A stretch of DNA of 56,168 nucleotides from Micractinium sp. NFX-FRZ (GCA_029339195.1 CM055507.1:64001-120168), one strand, 5' to 3'. Shown: positions 1-10,367, counted from the stretch's first letter. Numbers and translations: made by a program. The notes: generated by a model from the sequence alone, not told the origin.

Positions 1-44
1 ATGCACCTTGGCAAGGTGCCGCTCTACCACTGAGCTATACCCGC
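1..44 (-). tRNA. trnG-GCC: trnG-GCC, partial (3' part outside the window)
   Basis: Read on the minus strand, this is the 5' part of a glycine tRNA: acceptor 5' strand GCGGGTA, D arm GCTC..GAGC, and an anticodon arm with loop TTGCCAA (anticodon GCC). It is cut by the window edge. These 44 bases are identical to the first 44 bases of the complete trnG-GCC at 37395, so this is a second copy in the opposite orientation. Whether the missing 3' part is intact cannot be seen. Confidence 0.85.
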
Positions 45-80
45 ACGGAGTAAAAAACTAACCTTAACGATCTTTTTTGG

Positions 81-154
81 TGCCTGCTACTAGATTCGAA
101 CTAGTGACAATCCGCGTATGAGACGGATGCTCTAACCAACTGAGCTAAGCAGGC
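81..154 (-). tRNA. trnM-CAU: trnM-CAU (elongator)
   Basis: A cloverleaf on the minus strand. Acceptor GCCTGCT pairs with AGCAGGC, the D arm is GCTC..GAGC, the anticodon stem TCCGT/GCGGA closes loop CTCATAC (anticodon CAT), and the T arm is CTAGT-TTCGAAT-CTAG. The fully paired acceptor and overall resemblance to plastid elongator tRNA-Met favour trnMe. tRNA-Ile(CAU), which has the same anticodon before lysidine modification, is the alternative. Discriminator A. Confidence 0.88.
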
Positions 155-918
155 TTTTATTTACTCGGATGTTGTCTTTTTATTTTGAACCTTTTTCCTT
201 AAAAAGAGAGTTAATTCAGATCTCCATAAAAAAAAAACTTTTACTAGAACCCATTCTAGCTTTTTTGTTATAAAAATACAAAAACTTTTTTACTTCTTTA
301 CCTTCAAACTGTAAATTTTGAAACTGGATACTTTTAAAAAAATTAAAAGTCTCTGTAATTTACATTTTGGATACACGCTAAACTTTATATGAAACTATAT
401 GAGTTCAATAAGAGGTCAAAAAATTACAATTTTTTGAAATTACTGTGAAAGAAGACTTCCCAAATTTGAAAATTTTTTTCTTTGTACACACTTTTAAAAA
501 AATAAAAACTAGGAGTTGACAAAAACATCGTTTTTGTCACCGAGTGAATAGGCAAAAAACGAAATTTAATTTTTCTTTTCCAGTCCCAAAACTTTATATT
601 TTTCTACTATTTAAAAATTTTGAGAGTTAAAATGTTTAATACCAATTATCTCAAAATCGGACAGGGTCTAATTCAAAGTTTGTTGGAACCCAAAAGTGGT
701 TTTTTTTTGCAGTGCGTAATTTTACTAAATCTAACAAAAGGTACCGACCCCAAAATCTCTGATTTTGGGACCATCTAAGCTTTTTGTTAAAGAAAGAAAA
801 AAAGATCCCCAAATCTGGAACCAAAAACTATGTTTTTGGTTCCAGATTTGGCGACGAAGCAGATTAAGCCTTAAAACCAGGGTTTTAGGACCGATTACCT
901 ACCCTACTTGTAGAAATG
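155..918. other. Spacer between trnM-CAU and the atpA 3' end
   Basis: No gene is visible. It holds a 10-bp hairpin TGACAAAAAC-ATC-GTTTTTGTCA (517-539), a 9-bp hairpin CCCAAAATC-TCT-GATTTTGGG (749-769) and the strong atpA 3' hairpin listed separately. The rest is AT-rich. Confidence 0.7.
809..851. terminator. 20-bp perfect hairpin 3' of atpA
   Basis: Two 20-nt arms (809-828 and 832-851; left arm CCAAATCTGGAACCAAAAAC) are exact reverse complements around a TAT loop. It lies 68 bp beyond the atpA stop, where plastid 3' UTR hairpins that protect mRNA ends usually sit. That role is inferred from position. It contains the CCAAAAAC core of the dispersed palindrome family. Confidence 0.65.
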
Positions 919-2460
<1,542 letters not shown>

Positions 2461-2640
2461 CTAGTGACAAAACCTAGAATACAAAAACACTATCCCTTCT
2501 CCCTTAACGATCTTGACCTAAAAGGTTTCAGAGCTTTAGATCCAGATGGAATTGGGGCGAGTAGCCAGGACCAGAATGGGACTGAACTAGATACAGAGAT
2601 TTCTATTTAGTATGATTTCTAGATTGTCATGAATGTTGTA

Positions 2641-3168
2641 TTAACTGGCTTTATAATTCGTAAATAGTACAATTTGAAAATTATTTACTGCACTATGAAT
2701 TGAAGAAGTTAATCTTTGATTAAGTTTTTCACGAACTTGTTGCAATGCCAATTTTACTAATTTTTGAGCAAGTTCATTTTGAGCTTTTTGTTGCTCGAAC
2801 TTTAAGGTTTCTTGTTGAAGAGTACCTAGACGTTTAATATCTTCTTGAGTTTGTCGAACAAACTGTTTTTTCTCTTGTTCAATCGTAACACTTGCTTGCT
2901 CACGAATTTTTTGAGCTTTTGCTTGTGCTTGTTCTAGTTCAAGTTGAGCTTGACGTAATCGATCTTGAGCTTCTGTAGCACGTTGATCAGCTTCGCGAAA
3001 ATTAGCCAAGATAGTTTGTTTTCTATTTTCAAGAAGACCTCGTAAAGCATCGCCAACATATGTCAGGACGATAGCCAGCACCACGGCTAAATTTAGCACA
3101 TTGGTTTCTAAAAGATTTGTATTAAAGCCAAAATGCCCTGCCAAGAATAAAGAAGTGCTGAAAAGCAT
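2641..3168 (-). CDS. atpF: ATP synthase CF0 subunit b (AtpF)
   Basis: A 175-residue peripheral-stalk subunit linking CF0 to CF1. One N-terminal membrane span (about residues 24-44, NVLNLAVVLAIVLTYVGDAL) is followed by a long charged, glutamine-rich coiled coil. There is no intron, unlike land-plant atpF. The ATG at 3168 follows an AGGAG site (3174-3178). It lies 201 bp upstream of atpA. In plastids AtpF pairs with the nuclear-encoded b' subunit. Confidence 0.96.
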   Translation of the reverse strand: MLFSTSLFLAGHFGFNTNLLETNVLNLAVVLAIVLTYVGDALRGLLENRKQTILANFREADQRATEAQDRLRQAQLELEQAQAKAQKIREQASVTIEQEKKQFVRQTQEDIKRLGTLQQETLKFEQQKAQNELAQKLVKLALQQVREKLNQRLTSSIHSAVNNFQIVLFTNYKAS

Positions 3169-3551
3169 AAAATCTCCTTAATATTATGACTCCCAACCTG
3201 TACCTTTCCTAAAAACCTTACCAAAAACGAGGTTTTTGGTACTAGTAGACCCCAAATTTACTTAATTTGAGGAAGGGAAAGGTACAGGTTGGGTCTAAGA
3301 GACTTTTTTTCTAATGTTTTTTTTCTGACCAAATAGTTGTTCTAAAAAAAAATTAAAGAAATTAGAAAAAAAGTCAAAACAACTCTATTTACCTCCCTTT
3401 CTATTCCCAAAATTAGCCTATAAAGCAGAGTTTATGCGCCGATTTTAGAAATAGAACAACTCAAGTTTAAGAAATTAAAAATTTTTATTAAAATCCAAAA
3501 TTTAAGAAAGAGAATATCTGAGAGTTTGTTTTTGAGAGAAGGTTGAAAAAA
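3169..3551. other. atpH-atpF spacer with a branched inverted repeat
   Basis: No gene. It is dominated by the composite inverted repeat at 3192-3293, listed separately. The remainder (3300-3551) is AT-rich without recognisable motifs. Confidence 0.7.
3192..3293. repeat. Cruciform-like composite inverted repeat
   Basis: Outer arms of 18 nt (3192-3209 CCCAACCTGTACCTTTCC and 3276-3293) are exact reverse complements. They enclose a 10-bp hairpin TACCAAAAAC-GAG-GTTTTTGGTA (3219-3241) and a weaker CCCCAAATTT..AATTTGAGG hairpin (3250-3272). The predicted fold is a three-way junction. It lies in the atpH-atpF spacer of a co-oriented unit, so it may act in RNA processing or be a nested mobile palindrome. 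Confidence 0.8.
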
Positions 3552-4394
<843 letters not shown>

Positions 4395-5138
4395 TTAATG
4401 GTGATCTTCTACGGATTCTCCAATATAAGCACCAGCTAAAGTTGCAAAAACAAGAGCTTGAATAGCACTTGTAAACAAGCCTAAAAGCATAATTGGAATC
4501 GGAATAACTAAAGGGACTAAAGTGATTAATACGCCCACAACTAATTCGTCAGCTAGGATGTTACCAAAAAGTCGGAAACTTAAAGATAAGGGTTTTGTAA
4601 AATCTTCAAGAATATTAATTGGTAATAAAAAAGCTGCTGGTGAAATATAGCGTTTAAAATATCCTAATCCTTTTTTGCTGATCCCAGCATAAAAATAAGC
4701 GATTGACGTTAAAAGTGCTAAAGCTACAGTTGTATTAATATCATTTGTTGGAGCCGCTAATTCACCATTTGGTAATTCTAAAATACGCCAAGGTAAAAGA
4801 GCACCTGACCAGTTAGAAACAAAAATAAACAGGAAAATTGTTCCTAAAAAAGGAACCCATTTTAAATATTCTTCTTCGCCAATTTGAGTTTTTGCTAAAT
4901 CGCGAATAAATTCAGTAACGTATTCCGTTAAATTTTGAAGTCCCTCTGGTGCAGCTGGCACTGAACCACCTGAAACAGGTTGTAGTTTTTGAGTACCAAG
5001 AAGACAAATAGTTCCAATAACTCCTAATACAATCCAAGATGTAATTAATACTTGGCCATGCACTGAATAGCCACCAAGTTGCCAATACCAATGCTGACCT
5101 ACAGAAACTTCTGCTACATCAAACCAGATGTTTGTCAT
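4395..5138 (-). CDS. atpI: ATP synthase CF0 subunit a (AtpI)
   Basis: The 247-residue stator subunit that forms the two proton half-channels against the c-ring. Several membrane spans are visible. The conserved helix [20 protein letters not shown] contains the essential arginine, and the C-terminal helix has [16 protein letters not shown]. It starts at the ATG at 5138 ([11 protein letters not shown]) and ends with SVEDHH. Full length; third from last in the atp unit. Confidence 0.97.
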   Translation of the reverse strand: MTNIWFDVAEVSVGQHWYWQLGGYSVHGQVLITSWIVLGVIGTICLLGTQKLQPVSGGSVPAAPEGLQNLTEYVTEFIRDLAKTQIGEEEYLKWVPFLGTIFLFIFVSNWSGALLPWRILELPNGELAAPTNDINTTVALALLTSIAYFYAGISKKGLGYFKRYISPAAFLLPINILEDFTKPLSLSFRLFGNILADELVVGVLITLVPLVIPIPIMLLGLFTSAIQALVFATLAGAYIGESVEDHH

Positions 5139-5224
5139 ATAATGTACCCCATACTATAGTCTTAAACAAAGTCGATTTCAAACACAGTTACAAGCAAATT
5201 TTACCAATAGAACTAGTTTTTATC

Positions 5225-5273
5225 CTAAAAACGAAGTTTTTAGCGTAGTCCTCCCAAATTGAATCAATTTGGG
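5225..5273. repeat. Paired hairpins between rps2 and atpI
   Basis: An 8-bp hairpin CTAAAAAC-GAA-GTTTTTAG (5225-5243) is followed by a 10-bp palindrome CCCAAATTGA-A-TCAATTTGGG (5253-5273). They represent the two main families of the dispersed palindromes side by side. Confidence 0.7.
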
Positions 5274-5301
5274 ATAGGCAGAATTTAGTCAATACTGTGG
5301 A

Positions 5302-6096
5302 TTAGACTTTTTTCATCTCCGGGTTTCGTTTTTTACTTGCTGTTGAAACGCGTCGACGGACGGCTTGTTTTGGTTTTTGTTTTATTTTTTTTGATGCTTG
5401 ATTTTCACGATATTGAAGTTGACCTGCTGTTACTGCTTGTTCAAACCACCCCAACACTAAACGAAGTGCTGAAACTGAATCGTCGTTTGCTGGAAGAAAC
5501 CAGTCAGCTAAACTTGGATCGCAATTACTATCAAGAAGAGTTACAGTAGGGATTCCTAATTGTCGACATTCTTTAACTGCATGAATTTCTTCTGTTTGAC
5601 CGATAATAATAACAACACCAGGTAATCGAGACATATTCTCCACACCGGACAAATATTTTTCTAAACGTTCTTTTTCACGTCTTTTACGAGCAACTTCTTG
5701 TTTCTTCAACAAATTCCAATCACCACGTTCTTCGGCTTGTCGATACTCCTGAAGCTTGCGAAGTGATTTCTGAATAGTTCGCCAATTGGTTAACATTCCC
5801 CCGAGCCAACGTTGGTTGACATAATAACTATCGCAGGCTAAGGCTGTTTTTGCAATTAATGGCGCAGCTTGTTGTTTAGTACCAACAAATAAGAATGTTT
5901 TCCCTTGAGCAGCATTTTCTTCAAGAAAATTTAACACCTTATGTAATAGATAGTATGTTTGTACTAAATCTAAAATATGACGACCATTGCGTTCACCATA
6001 AATATAAGGCGCCATACGCGGATTCCATTCACGAGTAGAATGCCCAAAATGCATTCCACTTTGAATCATATCTTCTAATTTCACTCGTTGAAGCAT
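5302..6096 (-). CDS. rps2: Small ribosomal subunit protein uS2
   Basis: A 264-residue protein beginning MLQRVKLEDMIQSGMHFGHS, with the S2 signatures GMHFGHSTREWNPRMAPYIY and FVGTKQQA and a later IPTVTLLDSNCDP. It binds the head of the 30S subunit. A central charged stretch (EERGDWNLLKKQEVARKRREKERLEKYL) and a basic C-terminal tail after about residue 230 extend it beyond the bacterial core. It heads the minus-strand atp unit, the bacterial-like order known in algal plastids. Confidence 0.96.
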   Translation of the reverse strand: MLQRVKLEDMIQSGMHFGHSTREWNPRMAPYIYGERNGRHILDLVQTYYLLHKVLNFLEENAAQGKTFLFVGTKQQAAPLIAKTALACDSYYVNQRWLGGMLTNWRTIQKSLRKLQEYRQAEERGDWNLLKKQEVARKRREKERLEKYLSGVENMSRLPGVVIIIGQTEEIHAVKECRQLGIPTVTLLDSNCDPSLADWFLPANDDSVSALRLVLGWFEQAVTAGQLQYRENQASKKIKQKPKQAVRRRVSTASKKRNPEMKKV

Positions 6097-6527
6097 TTCA
6101 ATTTTTTTTTATTGATGTGACAAAAAAAGATTTCTTATTTACTGAGAAAAACGCTGTTTTTGTCAGGTAGAAAAAAACGTTTTGAACTAGTCTCTTTCCC
6201 AAAAACTGTGTTTTTGGGACTATTGAAGGTTTTGAGAAAAAGTTAGTAAAACATTTTTTATTTATGTTTATGAGAAATTTTTTTGTCAGTGTTTCTATCA
6301 ATCATTTTTTACTAAAAAAGAAAAGTCTCTTCCTTTTCTACTCCCAAAATCTTATCCATTTTGGGACCATTCACTGAATTTGTGAAACAAGGCTGTCCCA
6401 AAAACGTGAGGACAAAACTTCGTTTTATCACGTTTTTGGGAAAGACAAAATTAGAGAAATTTTCTTTTTTCTTTCCCATTACTCATTATGAACAAAAAAA
6501 GAGCTCTTTACAAGAGAGAGATTTTAT
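6097..6527. other. Spacer upstream of rps2
   Basis: No gene. It contains a 10-bp hairpin TCCCAAAAAC-TGT-GTTTTTGGGA (6197-6219) and a nested one with 14-nt outer arms TCCCAAAAACGTGA (6396-6409) and TCACGTTTTTGGGA (6428-6441) around an imperfect GACAAAAC..GTTTTATC inner stem. A promoter for rps2-atpA probably lies here, but no convincing -35/-10 pair could be assigned. Confidence 0.6.
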
Positions 6528-6600
6528 AGCCTTCTATCGGAGTCGAACCGATAACCTTCGGTTTACAAAACCGATACTCTGCCGATTGAGTTAAGAAGGC
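6528..6600 (-). tRNA. trnT-UGU: trnT-UGU
   Basis: A full cloverleaf on the minus strand: acceptor GCCTTCT/AGAAGGC, anticodon stem TCGGT/ACCGA with loop TTTGTAA (anticodon TGT), T arm ATCGG-TTCGACT-CCGAT. Discriminator T. It reads ACN threonine codons. Confidence 0.94.
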
Positions 6601-6688
6601 TTTTTGATTTGGATACCTTCATACTACCTTGAAGTTACGAAAAAATCAACTCTTTAATTTTAAAAAAATCGATTAATCTACCTGTCCC

Positions 6689-6728
6689 GCGAAATATGGA
6701 AAAAACGTAGTTTTTTTCCATATTTCGC
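6689..6728. repeat. E-family hairpin, copy 1
   Basis: Arms GCGAAATATGG (6689-6699) and CCATATTTCGC (6718-6728) continue through A/T runs to a GTA triloop, with one extra T on the right. Related sequence with the same ACGTAGTTTTTTCC core and a following AAACCT occurs at 8665-8715 and, as a half copy, at 9808-9840. Confidence 0.8.
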
Positions 6729-6905
6729 AAAACCTTCCTCAATTTTTCATTTTTGATAGAAACTACATAGACTGGAAGCCTCAATATTGGAGAAAAAAAT
6801 AAAAACAGTAAAATCTTATACAGGCCTCAAATTGAAAGAATTTGGGAATAAAATACATAAGATAAATAAAATAAAAAACTTAATTTTTTTGAAATTCAAA
6901 AACAT

Positions 6906-6935
6906 TTTAGATTTTTATCACCTATATGATATACT
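6906..6935 (+). promoter_or_regulatory. Putative sigma70-type promoter of psbI
   Basis: TTTAGA (6906-6911), an 18-bp spacer, then TATACT (6930-6935), about 50 bp before the psbI ATG. The -10 matches the plastid PEP consensus well; the -35 matches 4 of 6. Confidence 0.5.
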
Positions 6936-6985
6936 AATAGTTAATAGTAGCCTATAAAGCTGTAAACCCCTTTTCCAAATTAAGT

Positions 6986-7102
6986 ATGTTAACACTTAAA
7001 ATTTTTGTTTATACTGTAGTAACATTTTTTGTTTCCCTTTTTATTTTTGGTTTTCTTTCTAATGACCCTGGACGTAACCCAGGTCAAAAAGAACTTGACT
7101 AA
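6986..7102 (+). CDS. psbI: Photosystem II reaction centre protein I
   Basis: A 38-residue single-span PSII subunit, reading [20 protein letters not shown] and then [18 protein letters not shown]. The membrane helix followed by SNDPGRNPG is diagnostic. PsbI binds near D1 in the PSII core and aids its stability. It is short and stands alone on the plus strand, with a promoter candidate about 50 bp upstream. Confidence 0.97.
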   Translation: MLTLKIFVYTVVTFFVSLFIFGFLSNDPGRNPGQKELD

Positions 7103-7778
7103 AAACTCAAACTTTAAAATTTTTTTCAATACGACTTTTTATAATTTTGTTTTGAATTAACCCTTTGAAGCTAGACCTGTCCCAAATTCTGCGAATTTGG
7201 GAATGAGACTGTTTTTAGTTCACTCTGACCCTGTCCCGATTATGAAAAAATTAGGACTAAAGGACCACAAAAACTTCGGTTTTGTAAGTCTTTATTTCAA
7301 AAGCACTCAATAATCCCAAACACTAAGTTTTTGGAACAGGGACAGGTGTTATTTAGAAAATTAAGGCTAATAGATTTTAGTCCTAATTATAAATATAAAA
7401 TAATTAGGACTGTGAGAGAGAGTACTTGTATCAAATTAAACTATATTTAATATGAGAAACTGACTTGTTGCGTTATCAAAATTACAGATTGTTTCAAAAT
7501 CTTCAATGGTCTCAAAACAAAATATAAACGATTTTGCGAACTTGTCCCAAATTCGGCGAATTGGGGAGTGAGACAAATTGAAAAATTAGGGATTAACTGG
7601 TACCTAGTTTTTCGGAATAGTTTTGGGATTAAATGAAATTTTTGGTAAACAGACAGATTTTCTTCAGTTCAAAAATTGAAAGGGAATTTCGTAAGTGTAC
7701 GGTCAAAAATAAGTTTGACCTCTCTAGATATTCTAAATACTAATTTATTTAATTTTATTTTCACGGAGATTTGCTTCT
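7103..7778. other. Spacer psbI-ycf3
   Basis: No gene. It contains two GTCCCAAATTC..GAATTTGGG-type palindromes (about 7176-7205 and 7543-7568) and a 12-bp hairpin AGTCCTAATTAT-N9-ATAATTAGGACT (7379-7411) that may end the psbI transcript. Confidence 0.6.
7379..7411. repeat. 12-bp hairpin between psbI and ycf3
   Basis: Perfect 12-nt arms (7379-7390, 7400-7411) around a 9-nt AT loop. The sequence differs from the CCCAAA families. Position suggests a 3' end for psbI or a 5' element for ycf3. Confidence 0.6.
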
Positions 7779-8282
7779 ATGCCACGCTCGCAAAGAAACG
7801 ACAACTTTATCGATAAAACATTTACGGTTATTGCCGATATTTTACTGAAAATTTTACCTACATCTAATAAAGAGAAACAAGCATTTAGCTACTACCGAGA
7901 TGGTATGTCGGCTCAATCAGAAGGTGAATATGCTGAAGCATTACAAAACTACTACGAAGCTTTGCGTCTCGAAACAGATGCGTATGATCGTAGCTATATT
8001 TTATATAATATTGGGTTAATTCATACAAGTAATGGTGACCATGCACGAGCTTTAGATTATTATTACCAAGCTCTAGAACGAAATCCATCATTACCACAAG
8101 CATTAAATAATATTGCTGTAATTTATCATTATCGTGGTGAACAGGCGTTAGAAAGTAGTCAAACAGAAATCTCAAAGCTTTTGTTTGATAAAGCGGCAGA
8201 TTATTGGCGTGAAGCTATTCGACTTGCACCAACAAATTATATTGAAGCGCAAAATTGGCTCAAAATGACTGGCCGATTTTAA
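7779..8282 (+). CDS. ycf3: Photosystem I assembly protein Ycf3
   Basis: A 167-residue TPR protein required for assembly of the PSI core on the stromal face of thylakoids. Tetratricopeptide repeats are visible at about residues 38-66, 72-104 and 121-156 (for example [20 protein letters not shown]). There are no introns, unlike land plants. Length matches the family. The ATG at 7779 has GGAGAT (7765-7770) upstream. Confidence 0.97.
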   Translation: MPRSQRNDNFIDKTFTVIADILLKILPTSNKEKQAFSYYRDGMSAQSEGEYAEALQNYYEALRLETDAYDRSYILYNIGLIHTSNGDHARALDYYYQALERNPSLPQALNNIAVIYHYRGEQALESSQTEISKLLFDKAADYWREAIRLAPTNYIEAQNWLKMTGRF

Positions 8283-8479
8283 AATTAATGATGTAAAAAA
8301 AGCAAGAAAACTCAACAGTTTCCGAAAATTCACGACAAATCATAATAAAAACGAAGTAGTGACAAAAACCAAGTTTTTGTCAACTCTACTAAAAAGTTTT
8401 TTTTTGTTCCAACGCTGTTTTTTTTTTCAAGAGGTTACTCTCCTCTCATAAATGAGAGAGGATGGCCCCTTGTTGTTTC

Positions 8480-8554
8480 AAGCTTGTAACTCAGTGGATT
8501 TAGAGTACGTGTTTCCGACACACGGTGTCGTGGGTTCGAACCCCACCAAGCTTA
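8480..8554 (+). tRNA. trnR-CCG: trnR-CCG
   Basis: Acceptor AAGCTTG pairs fully with CAAGCTT. The anticodon stem CGTGT/ACACG closes loop TTCCGAC, giving anticodon CCG (arginine CGG). The T arm is GTGGG-TTCGAAC-CCCAC. Discriminator A. This isoacceptor is missing from many plastid genomes and is usually dispensable when an ICG-reading tRNA is present. Confidence 0.93.
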
Positions 8555-8664
8555 TATTTGTTCCTTTCGGAAAGTATTTTCCAAAAATTCTCTAGTTTTT
8601 TTTCAATATTTAGATTTTCATAATTATTTATTAAAACAAAGACTTAGATTAAATTATTCATTTT

Positions 8665-8715
8665 CCCCGTGAAATAATGAATAAAACGTAGTTTTTTCCT
8701 TATTTCGCGAAACCT
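8665..8715. repeat. E-family hairpin, copy 2
   Basis: CCCCGTGAAATAATGA followed by ATAAAACGTAGTTTTTTCC and TTATTTCGCGAAACCT is clearly homologous to the hairpin at 6689. Arms GTGAAATAA and TTATTTCGC mostly pair. It marks the left side of the odd island at 8.8-9.8 kb. Confidence 0.7.
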
Positions 8716-8837
8716 CCCAAAATCTGGAAGATTGTGGGATTCTTTACTAATTTAGGGATTAACTTGTTTTCAGAATAGAATTTGAGAGTACTAAGTCGTA
8801 GAACATTTCCATGGAGATTTTCGAACCGAATTGGGAT

Positions 8838-9107
8838 TCAATGACAAAAACAAAGTTTTTGTGCATATTGCTCTGGTCTCTCACTCCAATTTTTCAATTC
8901 AAATAGCCCCAAAAATTTTAATGGCTTGTTAGTGCTTAAAATCGTCCGTAACACTGATCCATAAATCTCGGCAACTTTCCGAGAATTAAAAAGATTTGAA
9001 CCTCGGAAACTCAAATCGAAACCAAAAGGCTCAAAACAGATCAAAAAGGTCAAATCAAGACCTAAAAAGAAAAAGCTAATAGCGTAGCAACAGGTTTGTT
9101 CACCCAT
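8838..9107 (-). CDS. Unrecognised ORF, 89 codons (probably decayed)
   Basis: ATG at 9107, GGAG 14 nt upstream. The frame has a hydrophobic stretch FFFLGLDLTFLICFEPFGF and ends in a dispersed GACAAAAACAAAGTTTTTGT element, which encodes its last residues. An overlapping frame starting GTG just upstream reads VENYKKWVNKPVATLLAFSF before a stop and looks equally protein-like. That is what a frameshifted remnant would show. No family is recognised. It lies directly downstream, on the same strand, of the frames at 9181-9724. Confidence 0.25.
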   Translation of the reverse strand: MGEQTCCYAISFFFLGLDLTFLICFEPFGFDLSFRGSNLFNSRKVAEIYGSVLRTILSTNKPLKFLGLFELKNWSERPEQYAQKLCFCH

Positions 9108-9180
9108 TTTTTGTAGTTCTCCACAATATTTACCCCCTAGCTGGTTAGGACTCCGAAGAGTACTATCCGGCAGTTACAGA

Positions 9181-9435
9181 TTAGTCTAGTCCTCGTTCAA
9201 TAGGCGTTAATTTTGGTGAATAACGCGTGAATTTTAATCCTGTTTGATTAAAGACTTCTTTTTTAATTATAATCCACGTCAAATTATATTGACGATCCCC
9301 ACGTCGCCAAGTTTCATATTTAACGCGTTGCGGTTGTTTAGGTTTTATTTCTAAATCCCCATTCAAATATTTTTCTAAGAAATCTTTTTCACTTTTTTGT
9401 TTTAAATTTGATCGAAGGTAGCTACCTTCGATCAA
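9181..9435 (-). pseudogene. Unrecognised ORF, downstream part of a split gene
   Basis: 85 codons are open from TTG at 9435, but this start lies inside the 44-bp palindrome and has no ribosome-binding site, so it is probably not a true start. The sequence is basic and protein-like: SEKDFLEKYLNGDLEIKPK, then KYETWRRGDRQYNLTWIIIK. If the 22 bases 9422-9443 (one palindrome arm) are left out, it is in frame with the ORF at 9422-9724, giving 173 codons. No family is recognised. Confidence 0.45.
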
Positions 9436-9443
9436 ATTTAAAA
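9400..9443. repeat. Perfect 44-bp palindrome without a loop
   Basis: Two 22-nt arms (9400-9421 and 9422-9443) are exact reverse complements with no spacer, centred on GGTAGCTACC. It is unlike the other palindromes, which have triloops and CCCAAA ends. It carries the TAG stop of the upstream ORF and the TTG first codon of the downstream ORF. Confidence 0.95.
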
Positions 9444-9724
9444 GCCTGCAAGTCTAATTGATTAAGATTAATAGGAACTAAACTTTGTTTAGGCGTCATA
9501 GTAACCTTTTTCTCCGCTTTATTTGACTCACTTTGGCCTTTTTTAGGAGTTGCTTTTTTCGTACCCTTATGAGTCTTTTTAGGTACCCCAATAACGATTT
9601 TACGTGCCCTCCATGAAGTTCTAGCTTGCTTTAAGAACTCCTCAATTCGCAGATCAGTGTTAATACGTTCTCCATTAACTATTTTAGGTTCCCTAATAGC
9701 ATATATATTCACCTCATAAGTCAC
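9422..9724 (-). CDS. Unrecognised ORF, upstream part of a split gene
   Basis: 100 codons starting GTG at 9724, preceded by AAGGAG with a spacing of about 5 nt, a good bacterial-type initiation site. It reads TYEVNIYAIREPKIVNGERI, then a lysine-rich segment KKTHKGTKKATPKKGQ, and stops at a TAG inside the 44-bp palindrome. The GTG overlaps the TGA of a preceding open frame (9721-9825, 34 codons, ...DFTIRALPLDYKEKR) as GTGA, the arrangement of translationally coupled genes. No domain is recognised; DNA binding is possible from charge but unproven. Confidence 0.45.
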   Translation of the reverse strand: MTYEVNIYAIREPKIVNGERINTDLRIEEFLKQARTSWRARKIVIGVPKKTHKGTKKATPKKGQSESNKAEKKVTMTPKQSLVPINLNQLDLQAFKFDRR

Positions 9725-9825
9725 CGTTTCTCCTTGTAATCTAAAGGTAGTGCTCTAATAGTGAAATCTGGGTTCTCTATTAGGCTTTTCTCAATTTGCC
9801 GAAGCCAACGTAGTTTTTTCCATAT
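9721..9825 (-). pseudogene. Short open frame, fragment upstream of the split ORF
   Basis: 34 sense codons with no ATG, ending CGG TGA. The C-terminal part (KSLIENPDFTIRALPLDYKE) looks like real protein. Its 5' end runs into a half copy of the E-family repeat (9808-9840), so the original start appears to have been lost at that junction. No family is recognised. Confidence 0.3.
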
Positions 9826-9840
9826 TTAGCGAAACCTGTC
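9808..9840. repeat. E-family repeat, half copy
   Basis: ACGTAGTTTTTTCCATATTT followed by AGCGAAACCTGTC matches the right half of the hairpins at 6689 and 8665, including the AAACCT flank. The left half is replaced by unrelated sequence, which is the edge of the odd island. Confidence 0.7.
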
Positions 9841-9963
9841 TCAAATTTTTCAAATTTGAGGACAACAAAATTTTTGGGACTAAATAAAATTTTTAGTTAT
9901 AAGAAAAAAACGTTTTTTTACTTTTTGTAGTTTAAATTAGGTTAGACTCTTTTTTATAAATTA

Positions 9964-10051
9964 CGGAGAGAGAGGGATTCGAACCCTCGGTATGGGTTTG
10001 CCATACGACGCATTAGCAATGCGTTACCTTCGGCCTCTCGGTCATCTCTCC
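9964..10051 (-). tRNA. trnS-GCU: trnS-GCU
   Basis: A class II tRNA with long variable arm on the minus strand. Acceptor GGAGAGA/TCTCTCC, anticodon stem ACGCA/TGCGT with loop TTGCTAA (GCT), variable arm GTATGG..CCATAC, T arm GAGGG-TTCGAAT-CCCTC. Discriminator G. Confidence 0.95.
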
Positions 10052-10294
10052 GGATTTTTTTAGCTTTTAAAGACCATTCTAGCGAAAAAAAAATTAGAAA
10101 TCAAGCCAATTAGTCTACGAAAATTGATTTGTACAAATTTTTGATACAAACAGAAATATTCATATTTGCTTTATTTTAGGTACAAGAACCCTAAATAGTA
10201 AAAGAAATAGGGTAAATATTTTTGTTTTAAACTTTTTAGCTTTATATCTGCTTTTTATTGTTGAGGGCATAAAACTAAAAAAAATCTGTTAACT

Positions 10295-10326
10295 AACATC
10301 GAACGGGTTGAAACCCGTTAGATGTT
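10295..10326. terminator. GC-containing hairpin 3' of psbC
   Basis: AACATC..GATGTT outer arms and AACGGGTT-GA-AACCCGTT inner arms give a two-part stem. It lies about 140 bp after the psbC stop. The sequence differs from the dispersed families and looks like a bacterial-type terminator stem. Confidence 0.5.
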
Positions 10327-10367
10327 TGACTTAACTAATTGTTTCTGTTTAACTTTCGGATTCCTTC

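Larger units (their letters stand above)
6601..6985. other. Spacer trnT-psbI
   Basis: No gene. It holds an E-family hairpin at 6689-6728 and the psbI promoter candidate, both listed separately. Confidence 0.65.

Noticed and set aside
81..154. trnI-CAU instead of elongator trnM-CAU
   Set aside because: The acceptor and body resemble plastid trnMe more closely; the modification that would decide it cannot be seen in DNA.
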